Shown one piece after another: positions 51,522 through 60,929 of a DNA stretch of 64,000 bases. The stretch spans positions 434,001-498,000 of the forward strand of contig NZ_CP048630.1 in the NCBI RefSeq assembly GCF_010669125.1. The letters run 5' to 3'. This DNA comes from Ancylobacter pratisalsi. Lineage in GTDB: Bacteria; Pseudomonadota; Alphaproteobacteria; Rhizobiales; Xanthobacteraceae. Within the stretch, counting starts at the first letter, position 1, and every line of letters starts with the position of its first letter. The position numbers and the translations under genes were made by a program. The notes beneath the pieces are model-generated. The model did no database searches and had not been told where the DNA came from. It saw nothing but the letters and a program-made list of their open reading frames with translations.

Positions 51522-51953
51522 TCAGGCCACCGGCCGTTCGCGCGCGTGGCCCTTCACAAGGCTGACGGAAAGCGGCGTGGCGGTGCCGTGCGTGCCGGAG
51601 AAATCCGCCAGCAGCTTCAGGAACCGCTTGTTGCCGACATAGCCGACGCGCGTGATCGAGGGCGCCGCATGGGCGGCAACCAGCGAGCGGACGATACCGC
51701 CGGAACCGACGCTGGCGATGCCCTGCACGTCGTCGATAGTCACGGCGGTATAGGTCGAATCGTCATCCGAATGCGTAAGCTTGAACTCGATCTTGTTCGT
51801 CCCGCTGAAGGTGATGCCGCCGACGCCGACGTGAATGGCCAGCATGGCGGAATCGAAACCCTGCAGGTCGATCGCGGCGGGCGTGTTGTCCGCGTCGTAG
51901 GCCGCCGGCGCAATGACCGAGGCGACGGCGATGTTCGAGATGATGTCGCGCAT
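51522..51953 (-). CDS. Capsid decoration/stabilisation-like protein
   Basis: 143 residues, beta-rich with IAVASVIAPAAYDADNTPAA, IHVGVGGITFSGTNKIEFKL. It follows the capsid gene in HK97-like modules and resembles conserved head-decoration proteins. Role inferred from position. Confidence 0.72.
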   Translation of the reverse strand: MRDIISNIAVASVIAPAAYDADNTPAAIDLQGFDSAMLAIHVGVGGITFSGTNKIEFKLTHSDDDSTYTAVTIDDVQGIASVGSGGIVRSLVAAHAAPSITRVGYVGNKRFLKLLADFSGTHGTATPLSVSLVKGHARERPVA

Positions 51954-51994
51954 GGAAGATCCTCCGGGGAGCGCGTGAAGGGGAACGGCGACCG

Positions 51995-53203
51995 TCAGGA
52001 CACCGCCATCTTGAGCTTGCGCAGCGCCCGGGCCTGCACCACGCCGGCGCCGGTGCGGCGCGTGGCGTGAATGCGGGTGATGCCCTCGGTGGCGCGGATG
52101 TACGGGTTCACCAGGATCGACAGCGCCAGGCGGTCGACGATCCGGTAACCCGTGGCGAAATCGCCGAACAGGATGGGATAAGCGTTCGCCGCCACGTCCG
52201 GCATGTCGATCGCTTCCACCACCGGGCGGCCGAGGATCATTTCCGGCTGGCCGGCCTGATAGCTCGGCTGCCAGAGATAGTTGCCCTGGCCGTCCTTCAT
52301 GGTGCGCAGCTTGGCGAGGGTGCCACCATTCATCAGCCAGGAGCCGCGCGAGCGGTAAGGTGCCGGCAGCGCATACATGAGGGCGATCAGAGCGTCGGCC
52401 GAAAGCGTCGTCGCGTGGCCGTTGAGCGTCTCGGCGAGGCTGGCGGCGGTCAGCAGCCCTTCCGGCTCGAGGATGCCATTGCCCGAGACGAAGGCGAGGC
52501 CTTCCTTCTGGCCGAAGTCCTCCGCGAGGGCGAGATTGATTTCCGCCTCGGCGGTGCCGCCGCTGTCGGCGAGGAGCTGGTTGCTCACGTCGACATAGGT
52601 GTTGACCTCGCGGATCGGGATTTCGACCTGCCCGAAACCTGGCTCGCTCGCCTCCTGCGCCTGCGTCTCACCCTTCCACTTGGCGTTGGTGATGCCGGTG
52701 CGCTTGGGATAGCTGACGGCGGGAGCGAGCGTGGTGCGCACAGTGGCGAGGGTGCGGATCGGCGAAAACTCGGTGATGTCGCGGATAAACTCGGCCGACA
52801 TTTCGGTCGGCGCCAGGTAGCCGCCCTGCGTGTCCGACGACACCGTGAGCACCTTCAGCTCGGCATCGGGGGCGCGGTCGCCATGGCGCAGATAGGCGCC
52901 GAAGGCCTTCTGCTCGACGCTCGGCTCGCCCTTGGCGTCGGTGCCGCCTCCAGGGCGGTTCACCTTCGCCTCGATCTTGTCGAGCCGCTCGGTGAGCTTG
53001 GCCGCCGGATCGTCCTTCTTGTCGTCCGGCTTCGCGCCCTTGGTCTCCATCGCCGTAAGCCGGTCGCCAAGCGCCTTTTGGCCGTCGTTGACGGTCTTCG
53101 TCAGCTCGTCGAGCGCTGCCGTGACGGTGGCGATCGGGTCGTCGTTTTCGCCCTTCAGCTCCAGAGCGCCGGGCGCCAGCATGTGCAGACAGGTATGCTT
53201 CAT
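51995..53203 (-). CDS. Satellite major capsid protein, HK97 fold
   Basis: 402 residues. Coiled-coil delta region (VTAALDELTKTVNDGQKALG), then GGYLAPTEMSAEFIRDITEF, SPIRTLATVRTTLAPAVSYP, WLMNGGTLAKLRTMKDGQGN, and NPYIRATEGITRIHATRRTG. Full-size capsid protein, distinct from that of prophage 1. Confidence 0.94.
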   Translation of the reverse strand: MKHTCLHMLAPGALELKGENDDPIATVTAALDELTKTVNDGQKALGDRLTAMETKGAKPDDKKDDPAAKLTERLDKIEAKVNRPGGGTDAKGEPSVEQKAFGAYLRHGDRAPDAELKVLTVSSDTQGGYLAPTEMSAEFIRDITEFSPIRTLATVRTTLAPAVSYPKRTGITNAKWKGETQAQEASEPGFGQVEIPIREVNTYVDVSNQLLADSGGTAEAEINLALAEDFGQKEGLAFVSGNGILEPEGLLTAASLAETLNGHATTLSADALIALMYALPAPYRSRGSWLMNGGTLAKLRTMKDGQGNYLWQPSYQAGQPEMILGRPVVEAIDMPDVAANAYPILFGDFATGYRIVDRLALSILVNPYIRATEGITRIHATRRTGAGVVQARALRKLKMAVS

Positions 53204-53206
53204 CGG

Positions 53207-53710
53207 TCAGTTTCCTCGGATGGCCGCCGCGGCGCGACGGAGGGATTCGGCGAGCCGGAAGGCGTCCGCCGCGGATTTGGCGCCGGTAATACGGGCACCG
53301 GGATGCATGGGAGCGGTGACGAGCGACACCTCGAAAAGGTCGAGAGCCTTGATCGTGCGCCCGCCTCCGGTCCGCGCCACGGCCTTGCGGGTGACGAAGC
53401 CGATGGAGAGACCGCCGACCGCACCGGCCTTGACCAGCGCCCGGACTTCACGGGCGCGGGGCACGTCCTCGACCAGCATGCGGCCCTCGAGGGCGAGCCC
53501 GGCGCCGGTCTCCAGCGCTTCGGTCCACACGCCGACAGGGTCGTTCATGTCGTGGCCGAACAGCATCGGCAGGGGCAATTTCAGCCCCTTGAAGGCGCCA
53601 GGCTCGATCATGTCGCCGACGCGATCGGGGATGCCGAACTTCCATGCCAGACCGGAGATAAGGCCGGCATCGTCGGCGAGGATCTTGGTCTCGATGAAAG
53701 CGTGCTCCAT
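53207..53710 (-). CDS. Satellite prohead protease
   Basis: 167 residues from ATG 53710 (TGATG with the portal). Catalytic His in MLFGHDMNDPVGVW, Ser in VGGLSIGFVTR, strand LFEVSLVTAPMHP. Same family as the prophage 1 protease but shorter. Confidence 0.93.
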   Translation of the reverse strand: MEHAFIETKILADDAGLISGLAWKFGIPDRVGDMIEPGAFKGLKLPLPMLFGHDMNDPVGVWTEALETGAGLALEGRMLVEDVPRAREVRALVKAGAVGGLSIGFVTRKAVARTGGGRTIKALDLFEVSLVTAPMHPGARITGAKSAADAFRLAESLRRAAAAIRGN

Positions 53711-54918
53711 CAGGCGGCCTCCTCGGCAGGGGCGCCGCCGGGCTGGCTGGAGCCGGTATTGGGATTGGCGTATTCCGCGCCACCGGCTCGCGGAGGCATG
53801 TCGAGCCACTCGCGCCCCTCATTCGGGTTGAGCACCCGGGAGGCGATGAGCGAGGAGATCGCCGAGGCGCGCTCGGTCAGGCTGGCGCGGGTAAGGTCGT
53901 CGCGGTCGAAGGCGACGCGGTACTCGCCCCGCTCCTCGGCCGAGAACAGCGCGCGGCGAAGGGATGCCTCGAAGGCGCGAAGCCACGGTTCCAGCGAATA
54001 GGTGAGGAACTCCTTGCCCATCTGCTCGGAGTTGGACCAGGTCGCACGGTCCAGTTCGTAGAGCATCGACGGTGGCACGCGGAATGCGCGGGCGATCTCG
54101 ACAATCTGGAAGGTACGCAGCTCAAGGAACTGCGCGTCGGTCGACAGCATCGTGAGTTGCGCATAGGTCGCCCCGCCTTCGACGATGGCCGTGCCGCCGG
54201 ACTTGCCGTTGCCATGGGCGAGCTGCCAGGCGTCGCGAATGCGCTTCAGTGCCTCCGGCGTGGTGCGGTCGGCCAGGGAGAGCACGCCGGACGGGCGAGC
54301 GCCGTCGCGGAACAGCCGGCCGGCGTGTTGCTCCATGGTCTTGGCCACGCCGATCGCATCGGCCGCCAGCGAGAGCGGGCACCGTGCGAAGGGCGAGCGC
54401 AGGTGCACGACGTCATCCGCCGACACCGGCACGTTGTTGATGCGGAAGCTCGGCTCTAGCCGGCCATCTCCGGAATAGTCGACCGTGAAGTGCGCCGGCT
54501 CATACCGCACCAGCTCGATCACACGCCCGTTGATCTTGTTCGCCAGCGCCAGCGAGCCCTTGTCGCTGATGAGCGCCGCCGCGACCATGTCGCGGATGAA
54601 ATCGAACGTGCCGGTCCAGTCGTTCGGGCGATCGGCGAACAGCTGCGCGACGGGATGATCGGAGGCCTCCGTGTCGGTGCCTCCGACGCGGCGCATCACC
54701 TTCAGGTCGAGGCAGGCGGACGCTTCCGAAAGCAGCCGGATCGCCGAGGCCACCGCCGGCACGGTCAGTGCCTGCGCCGCGCCAACCGACAGCCCGGAGG
54801 GCAGCGCGCCGAACACCGCCTGCAGCTCCGCATCGGGCGCCGCCAGGCTCTTGGTCGGCAGGCCGAACCAGTTCTTGACCGTCGCGAACACCGCAGAAAA
54901 TCCCTCGATCTCTACCAA
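53710..54918 (-). CDS. Satellite portal protein
   Basis: 402 residues, probable TTG start 54918. AQALTVPAVASAIRLLSEAS, FRVPPSMLYELDRATWSNSE, NPNEGREWLDMPPRAGGAEY are HK97-type portal motifs. First gene of the packaging operon. Confidence 0.93.
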   Translation of the reverse strand: MVEIEGFSAVFATVKNWFGLPTKSLAAPDAELQAVFGALPSGLSVGAAQALTVPAVASAIRLLSEASACLDLKVMRRVGGTDTEASDHPVAQLFADRPNDWTGTFDFIRDMVAAALISDKGSLALANKINGRVIELVRYEPAHFTVDYSGDGRLEPSFRINNVPVSADDVVHLRSPFARCPLSLAADAIGVAKTMEQHAGRLFRDGARPSGVLSLADRTTPEALKRIRDAWQLAHGNGKSGGTAIVEGGATYAQLTMLSTDAQFLELRTFQIVEIARAFRVPPSMLYELDRATWSNSEQMGKEFLTYSLEPWLRAFEASLRRALFSAEERGEYRVAFDRDDLTRASLTERASAISSLIASRVLNPNEGREWLDMPPRAGGAEYANPNTGSSQPGGAPAEEAA

Positions 54919-55112
54919 GCCACTGATTGAAAAGCCTAATTCGCCTCTATCTCACGCAATTGGGGGACGCCGGTCTAAGACCGAAAGGCAAAAGTCGGCG
55001 ACCACCCCGGGGACGACTTCCGCCGCCAGGGTTGATCAGGTCGAATGCGTGGTGAGGTGCTGTCCCATCGACCATTTTATGCGCCGCCGCTCGCGCCAGC
55101 TCCAGACGGCCA

Positions 55113-55889
55113 CTAGCGCCAACTTCTGCCAATTGACGCCACGCCTGCACCCTTCTCTTTCCGCAGGCCAGCGACGGCACCGCCGGGATCGCGGTTTGAA
55201 GAGGGAGATGATCCTTTGATGGGGTCTGTTCTTCTTCCTGTGTTCTTCGTGGGGGTCACTATTTTGGGTGAGTGCGTCGACGTTTTGGATCCTATCGGCC
55301 TGTGAGCCGCAGGACCACGCTTGAGCCACGCCAGCCACTCGGCGGAGACGATGACCACGAGGTTTGTCAGGTTCTTCCTGCCGCGCTGGGGGCGCCCGGT
55401 GACCTTGATCAAGCCGAGCCTGCGGGCCTCGTGCACCGCGTTCTGCACCGTGGTGCGGCCACAGCCGGCCAGAGCGGCGATCCTGTCGATCGGCAGGTCG
55501 CACTGCCCATGGTGCTTGACCTCGCCGGCGATGATCGTCAGGGCGGCGCGCTGGCCCTCGGTGAAAGCCCGGCGGATGGCGGCCGGCATGTTGCCCGCGC
55601 CGCCGAGGTCACGCCGACGATCGCGCGCCGCCTGCCGATCGGGAGAGCACGGACGGCGGCGCGGCTTGAACCGGCTCAGCAGCCGGGCGCTCGGCAACGG
55701 CGTGCCGACCGGGGATGCGCGCTTGCCACGCCGCTCCTGCGCCAGATCGGCCAGCGACTGCGCTTCGTCATCGCAAAGGCGCTTGGCGCCCCATTGCTCC
55801 CACACCAGGGCGGACAGGCGGTCGATCTCGGCAGGCCCGCTGGACTGGCCGATGGCGAGCCGCAGCATCTCGGCGGTGGCGGCGCTCAC
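55113..55889 (-). CDS. HTH replication-initiator-like protein
   Basis: 258 residues. Start MSAATAEMLRLAIGQSSGPA; winged HTH LPIDRIAALAGCGRTTVQNA, VHEARRLGLIKVTGRPQRG. This type is frequent in Hyphomicrobiales integrated elements and is taken as the satellite replication initiator. Basic C-terminus. Confidence 0.75.
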   Translation of the reverse strand: MSAATAEMLRLAIGQSSGPAEIDRLSALVWEQWGAKRLCDDEAQSLADLAQERRGKRASPVGTPLPSARLLSRFKPRRRPCSPDRQAARDRRRDLGGAGNMPAAIRRAFTEGQRAALTIIAGEVKHHGQCDLPIDRIAALAGCGRTTVQNAVHEARRLGLIKVTGRPQRGRKNLTNLVVIVSAEWLAWLKRGPAAHRPIGSKTSTHSPKIVTPTKNTGRRTDPIKGSSPSSNRDPGGAVAGLRKEKGAGVASIGRSWR

Positions 55890-56224
55890 GGGAGCCTCCC
55901 GGCCGCTTCGCTCACCGCCGCAGCGGCCGCCTTCATCGTCCGGAAACGGCCGAGAAGCCGGCCATCGATCGACGTCGCTTCGAAGCCGCCGGAGGCGCGC
56001 TCACGCACGCTCCCCAGCCGAACGCGGCCGTCATAGAGGGCACAGCGGAGCAGGCAACGATCGGCGTCCGACCGACCTCGCCGTTCTCGCGAGAGTGGGA
56101 CACGGACGGTTGTACCGCCCCCGGAAACACTGGATTTCGCTTTCGTCCCGACCGAACCTAAGCCGTTGTCATTTCTTGCGACGGGTCGGCCTGCCGGGCC
56201 CACCAAATTTGATCCTCCTGCCAT
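55886..56224 (-). CDS. Small conserved protein whose frame crosses attR
   Basis: The frame ends RLLGRFRTMKAAAAAVSEAA at 55886, a small domain common in Hyphomicrobiales (SIDGRLLGRFR). No ATG lies inside the element except late; the nearest upstream ATG (56224) is outside attR. A GTG inside the att core is another option. Start uncertain. Confidence 0.4.
   Translation of the reverse strand: MAGGSNLVGPAGRPVARNDNGLGSVGTKAKSSVSGGGTTVRVPLSRERRGRSDADRCLLRCALYDGRVRLGSVRERASGGFEATSIDGRLLGRFRTMKAAAAAVSEAAGRLP
56190..56208 (+). repeat. attR of the 17-kb element (copy 2)
   Basis: CCTGCCGGGCCCACCAAAT, identical to 39004-39022. Sequence to its left is element-specific, to its right is chromosome. Confidence 0.85.
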
Positions 56225-56507
56225 GGCCTGAAGCCCCCCGGAAAGGGCCGGCGATGGTGGCGGTTCGATAAGTCTCCTCGACGTGTGCCGGAGGAGCCGC
56301 CCGTTGCGGCCCTTCGACCCTGCCGCCGTCATGGGCCGCTCGCAGCAGGCCCACAGGGCCGTGCCTCGCAGGGAAGTCGTCGCGGGTGTCGTTGCGTCGG
56401 CGCCGTGAAGAGCGGCCCTCCTCAAAGTAGGATGAGGCCGATAATGAGCGAGACTGAAACCGGCCCCCAATAGCGGAAGGCCGGGAGCCAGGTCATTCCG
56501 GCGGCCC
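56209..56507. other. Chromosomal junction without a firm gene
   Basis: About 300 bp between attR and the regulator gene. A short minus frame (56422-56496, MTWLPAFRYWGPVSVSLIIG plus four residues) is hydrophobic but has no clear ribosome site. Nothing else convincing. Confidence 0.5.
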
Positions 56508-58079
56508 TCAGCCGGCGCCGGCCATTGGTGTCTCGCCTCGCTCCATCTCGACAAAAATGTCGCGAAGGATGTCGAGCCCCTCGTCCATCTGATCCTCGCT
56601 GAAGGCGCTGAAGCCAAGCGTGACCAGATGATCGGCCTGCACGTCGTGTGCGAGAACGGCGATGGGCAGGATCTCCAGCCCCCGGCGCGCCGCGGCTTCC
56701 GCTACCCGTTGCCCACTCAGCCCCGCGGACAGGCTGGCGATGATCTCCATGCCGGTATTGGTCGGCGCGGCGGTCATCCACCGGGAGAGGCGGCGTTCGA
56801 TCCCCTGCAGCAGATAGTCCTGCCGCCGCGCGTAAAGCCGCCGCATGCGCCGCACATGGGTGGCAAGATGGCCATCGTTCATGAAGCGAGCAACCAGTGC
56901 TTGTTCAAGCATCGGCGAATAGCGCCCGACGATGGCGCGCGCCGAGACGAATGCCTCGACCAGAGCATCCGGCAGCACCGCGAAGCCGAGCCGCAGGCCG
57001 GGAAACAGCATCTTGCTGAAGGTGCCGAAATAGAGGACGCGGCCCTCCCGATCCAGCGCGTGCAGCGCAGGCATCGGACGGCCCGCATAGCGGAACTCCG
57101 TATCGTAATCATCCTCCAGCACCCAGGCGCCGGCGGCGCCGGCCCATTGCAACAGGGCATGGCGTCGCTCGAGACTCAGTTCCATGCCGAGCGGGAATTG
57201 TTTGGACGGCGAAACATAGGCGAGGCGGGCATCCGGCGCGAGAGCCATGCCCCGCTCCACCACGATCCCTTCTTCATCGACGGGTATGGCCACGGGAATG
57301 GCACCCGCCGCGGTCGCCGAGGCGTAGATGCCGTCATAGCCCGGGTCCTCGCACCAGACCCGCTCGCCGGGGGTGAGCAGGATACGGCAGGCGAGATCCA
57401 CCGCATGCTGCGCGCCCGCGAAGATGACGATGTTATGCGCGGTGCAGGTGAGGCCGCGGCTGAGCGCGACATGCTCGGCAATGGCGATGCGCAGCGGCTC
57501 ATAGCCCTGCGGGTCGCCCTCCCCCAGCAACGCCCCCGCGGCGTCGGGATCCAGCTCGCGATAGAGAGACGCCGCCAGGCTGGCCCATTGCCGGACCGGG
57601 AACATCTCGACCGCCGGAAAATTGGCGCGGAATGGCACCGGCCGGCGCATGTGACGCAGGGTGGGTGGCGCATGGGTGATCGCCGAATCCGGCGCCATGG
57701 ATCGGCTCAGATGTCCGGCCGCCTCGATGGCGGGATTTATGCGCGCGGACGCCTTCGCGGGACGCTGTTCGGGCAGTTCCCACGAGACATAGGTGCCGGA
57801 GCCGGTGACGGGCTCCAGATAGCCCTCGGAAATCAGGTGGTCGAAGGCGAGCACGACCGTGTTGCGCGACACCTCCAGCAGCCCGGCGAAGTCGCGCGTC
57901 GAGGGAAGCTTCTCGCCCGGACGCAGCGCGCCGGCGGTGATCTCCTCCACGAGCCGGTGATAGAGCTGCCGGTGCAACGGCGCTTCGGCAGCCCTGTCGA
58001 TATGGAGCGCGAGCGAATCCAGCAGCCTCACAAATGCCTCCCGATCTGACCGATCGGGAGAACGCAAGTTCCGCACCAT
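56508..58079 (-). CDS. MocR/PdxR-type PLP-dependent transcriptional regulator
   Basis: 523 residues. N-terminal GntR winged helix (YHRLVEEITAGALRPGEKLP, STRDFAGLLEVSRNTVVLAF) fused to a fold-type I aminotransferase domain with PLP Lys in GTFSKMLFPGLRLGF and DDYDTEFRY. Last gene of the amine operon, so it probably senses amine or PLP adducts to control it. Confidence 0.92.
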   Translation of the reverse strand: MVRNLRSPDRSDREAFVRLLDSLALHIDRAAEAPLHRQLYHRLVEEITAGALRPGEKLPSTRDFAGLLEVSRNTVVLAFDHLISEGYLEPVTGSGTYVSWELPEQRPAKASARINPAIEAAGHLSRSMAPDSAITHAPPTLRHMRRPVPFRANFPAVEMFPVRQWASLAASLYRELDPDAAGALLGEGDPQGYEPLRIAIAEHVALSRGLTCTAHNIVIFAGAQHAVDLACRILLTPGERVWCEDPGYDGIYASATAAGAIPVAIPVDEEGIVVERGMALAPDARLAYVSPSKQFPLGMELSLERRHALLQWAGAAGAWVLEDDYDTEFRYAGRPMPALHALDREGRVLYFGTFSKMLFPGLRLGFAVLPDALVEAFVSARAIVGRYSPMLEQALVARFMNDGHLATHVRRMRRLYARRQDYLLQGIERRLSRWMTAAPTNTGMEIIASLSAGLSGQRVAEAAARRGLEILPIAVLAHDVQADHLVTLGFSAFSEDQMDEGLDILRDIFVEMERGETPMAGAG

Positions 58080-58097
58080 CCGGCCCGCGTCTGCGCG

Positions 58098-58919
58098 CTA
58101 TACGGCGCTGCGTTCGCGTTCCGGCCGGTGGCCGAAGGTGACGAGGCCGGTCCTCATGAGCACGAACATGAGCCCGAGCAGCAGGAAGACGACAAGATTC
58201 ACGCAGGTCGCCAACGCATAGAGTTCCGGTTTCACGCCGTAGCGCAGCGCACCCCAGGCCGCCGACGGCAGCGTCGGCGTCGCGCCCAGCAGGTAGAACG
58301 AGATCTCCAGATTGTTGAAGGCCATGATGAAGGCGACGATGAAGGCACCGAGCAGGCCGGGCCAGATCAACGGCAATGTCACCTCGAAGAAGGTGCGGGC
58401 CGGGCTCGCCCCGAACACCATCGCCGCGTCGTCGAGCCGCCAGTCATAGCGATAGAGCTGTGTCGCGATGATGAGCAGCGCATAGCTGAAGCAGTGGACC
58501 ACATTGGCGAGGATGGCCGAGGCCATATTGCCGCGAAGCCCGAGAAACAGGCCATTGAAGATGAGCGAGGAGATACCGAGCAGCACCTCCGCCACGAAAA
58601 GCGGCGCGATGAACAGCGCCAGATAGAACGACGCGCGCCGGCCAGCGTGACGCATCAGCCCGATTGTCGCGAGCCCCGCGAGCGCGGTCGCCAGCAGCGC
58701 CGAGAAGATGCCGATGATGAGGCTGTTGGCCAGCGCGGTCTGGTAGAGCGAGTTGGAGAAGAGCCGCGTCATGGTGTCGAGCGACCATTTCGGCGGATAG
58801 GGGAAGTTCGAGTTCCGCGCGAAGCTTGCCAGGCCGATATGGACGACCGGCAGATAAAGGAACAGGTAGGAGACGGCGACCGTCGCGAGCAGCGCGGTCT
58901 TTCCCGGTTTCAGGCGCAT
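58098..58919 (-). CDS. ABC transporter permease (PotC-like)
   Basis: 273 residues, six hydrophobic segments, EAA-type loop FGASPARTFFEVTLPLIWPG. Spermidine/putrescine-type permease. Gap of one base to the previous permease gene. Confidence 0.9.
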   Translation of the reverse strand: MRLKPGKTALLATVAVSYLFLYLPVVHIGLASFARNSNFPYPPKWSLDTMTRLFSNSLYQTALANSLIIGIFSALLATALAGLATIGLMRHAGRRASFYLALFIAPLFVAEVLLGISSLIFNGLFLGLRGNMASAILANVVHCFSYALLIIATQLYRYDWRLDDAAMVFGASPARTFFEVTLPLIWPGLLGAFIVAFIMAFNNLEISFYLLGATPTLPSAAWGALRYGVKPELYALATCVNLVVFLLLGLMFVLMRTGLVTFGHRPERERSAV

Positions 58920-58920
58920 C

Positions 58921-59781
58921 TCATCCCCTCCCGAAACCGGTGAAACCGGTGCGGCGCAGATCGATCAGCCGGGAGACCGCGACGACCAGCAGCACGGATA
59001 CGGCGAACAGCACGACGCCCATGGCCGCGCCCAGCGCCCAGGTGCCGCTCTCACCGAATTGCTGCGCCATCGCCATGCCGTAGAGCGTGCCATTGGGGCC
59101 GCCGAGGAATCGGGGCGCCAGCGTCGCCGACAGACAGGGAATGAAGCACAGCGCGAAGCCGATCAGCGTGCCGAACAGGTTCAGCGGCCAGGTGACCTCA
59201 AGAAAGGCGCGCGCCGGGCTCGCCCCGAAAATGGTCGCGGCATCGATCAGCCGCTGATCGAAATTGAGCAGCGAGAGGTAGATCACCGTCACCACGATCG
59301 GCAGGTAGAGGTAGACGAGGCCGATGGCGCTGGCGACATTGGTGTACATGATCACCCGCAGCGGCGCCGCGCCCAGCGACAGCAGCACGCCATTGAGCAA
59401 CCCGACCGGGCCGAGAAGCCCCTGAAGCGCGATGATGCGCAGCACCTCGCCGGTGAGGAAGGGCACGGCGAAGGCCAGTGTCAGCAACAGCTTGTAACGT
59501 CCGCCGTAGAGGGTGATGCCGTAGGCGACGGGCCAGGCGATCAAGGTGCAGATCAGCGAGACCGCGCTCGCCATCACAAGCGAGCGCACGAGAAAGGTCA
59601 CGTAGGCCCCCTCGGTCGCCAGCACCTCGTAATTGTGGAAGCTGAAGTCGCGGATGATGTGGTAATTCTCGGTCCGCCAGACGCTCAGTACCAGCATGGA
59701 GATGAGCGGTAGCACGAACAGCCCGACCAGAAACACGCTGGGTATGCCGAGAAAGATGGCCGGGGCAAAGCGTCCTTTCAT
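58921..59781 (-). CDS. ABC transporter permease (PotB-like)
   Basis: 286 residues, six hydrophobic segments, EAA-type loop FGASPARAFLEVTWPLNLFG. ATGA overlap with the ATPase stop (59778-59781). Confidence 0.9.
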   Translation of the reverse strand: MKGRFAPAIFLGIPSVFLVGLFVLPLISMLVLSVWRTENYHIIRDFSFHNYEVLATEGAYVTFLVRSLVMASAVSLICTLIAWPVAYGITLYGGRYKLLLTLAFAVPFLTGEVLRIIALQGLLGPVGLLNGVLLSLGAAPLRVIMYTNVASAIGLVYLYLPIVVTVIYLSLLNFDQRLIDAATIFGASPARAFLEVTWPLNLFGTLIGFALCFIPCLSATLAPRFLGGPNGTLYGMAMAQQFGESGTWALGAAMGVVLFAVSVLLVVAVSRLIDLRRTGFTGFGRG

Positions 59782-60860
59782 CGCCCATCCTCCGTCACCG
59801 GATAGAGGTCGATGTCCGCCTCATTCCAGAAGCAGACCACCTCCGTGCCCTGGGTGAACTCCGCCTCGCTGCGCGGCCGGCTGGCGATGATCTCGCCACC
59901 GCTCCAGCCGAGCACATATTCGGCATAGGCGCCGCGAAGGATGACGTACCGGATCGTCGCCTTCAGCGCGTTGGTTGCGGCCGCCGGCGCGTCTGCGGCA
60001 AGCCTGAGCTGGACCTTCTCGTTCTTCACGTGGGCGACAAGCGGGTCGCCCTCGGCGATGTCCGGCCGGGCTGCCGTCTCGATCCGCACATCGCCATCGT
60101 CGAGGGCGACCTTCCCCCCGGTGACGATCGCCGTGCCCGTGAACCGGTTCGAGCGCCCGACGAACTGGGCGATGAAGGCGGTTCGGGGATGGTCGTAGAT
60201 CGCCGTGCGCGAGGCGAAGTCTTCGATGCGCCCGCCGCGCACGACCGCGATGCGGTCGCTCATCGACAGCGCCTCTTCCTGATTGTGCGTCACATAGATG
60301 AAGGGGATGCCCAGATCCGTCTGGTGCTTGCGGATCTCGACCTCCATCTCCTGTCGCAGCTCGCGGTCGAGATTGGCGAGCGGCTCGTCGAGCAGCAGCG
60401 CCTTGGGCCGACCGACAAGGCCGCGCCCCAGGGCAACGCGCTGCTGCTGGCCGCCGGAGAGCTGGTTCGGATAGCGCTTTTCAAGCCCGCGCAGGGCGAG
60501 GATGCCCACGACCCATTCGACGCGGGCCTCGATCTCGCCCCGGGGCAGCTTGAGCATGCGCAGCGGGAAGGCAAGGTTCTCGTAGACCGTGCGATGCGGG
60601 AACAGCAGGAATTCCTGGAACACCATCGCCACCCCGCGCTTGTGCGGCGGCAGGTCGGTCACGTCCTCGCCATCGATGAGCACGCGCCCCTGTGTCGGGC
60701 GCTCCAGCCCCGCGATGATGCGCAGCAGCGTCGTCTTCCCCGAGCCGCTGGGGCCGAGCAGTGAGACGAATTCATGTTTCTCGACCGCCATATCGACGCG
60801 ATCGACCGCCCAGACGCTTCCATACTGCTTGGAAACGCCTTCGAGATGGATATAGGCCAA
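59778..60860 (-). CDS. ABC transporter ATP-binding protein (PotA-like)
   Basis: 360 residues. Walker [16 protein letters not shown], signature [13 protein letters not shown], Walker [13 protein letters not shown]-loop [10 protein letters not shown]-terminal TOBE domain (from about 240). Spermidine/putrescine or iron-type importer. Confidence 0.95.
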   Translation of the reverse strand: MAYIHLEGVSKQYGSVWAVDRVDMAVEKHEFVSLLGPSGSGKTTLLRIIAGLERPTQGRVLIDGEDVTDLPPHKRGVAMVFQEFLLFPHRTVYENLAFPLRMLKLPRGEIEARVEWVVGILALRGLEKRYPNQLSGGQQQRVALGRGLVGRPKALLLDEPLANLDRELRQEMEVEIRKHQTDLGIPFIYVTHNQEEALSMSDRIAVVRGGRIEDFASRTAIYDHPRTAFIAQFVGRSNRFTGTAIVTGGKVALDDGDVRIETAARPDIAEGDPLVAHVKNEKVQLRLAADAPAAATNALKATIRYVILRGAYAEYVLGWSGGEIIASRPRSEAEFTQGTEVVCFWNEADIDLYPVTEDGR

Positions 60861-60894
60861 ACGCCGAACTCCCTGATCGAACCAACCGAAGCAA

Positions 60895-60920
60895 GGCCCG
60901 GGCCGTTAAAGGCCCGGGGC
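60895..60920 (-). other. Stem-loop between binding-protein and ATPase genes
   Basis: GGCCCGGGCC and GGCCCGGGGC pair over 9 of 10 positions with a 6-nt loop. It lies 9 bp after the binding-protein stop. Such intercistronic hairpins keep binding-protein mRNA abundant. No strong T-tract. Confidence 0.6.
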
Positions 60921-60929
60921 TAGGGCTTG

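Larger units (their letters stand above)
39004..56208. mobile_element. Capsid-forming PICI-like satellite (17.2 kb)
   Basis: Bounded by the 19-bp repeat CCTGCCGGGCCCACCAAAT at 39004-39022 and 56190-56208, the first copy being the tRNA-Met 3' end. It carries integrase, AlpA-like/HTH regulators, cargo, replication-like protein, and a full head module (portal, protease, capsid, decoration, HNH, connectors, TerS, TerL). There is no tape measure, tube, tail tip, holin or endolysin. This gene set is that of cf-PICIs, which steal helper tails. A defective prophage that lost its tail genes is the alternative. Confidence 0.78.

Noticed and set aside
52067..54001. Long plus-strand ORF of 644 residues
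   Set aside because: It is the antisense of capsid, protease and portal genes; typical high-GC shadow.
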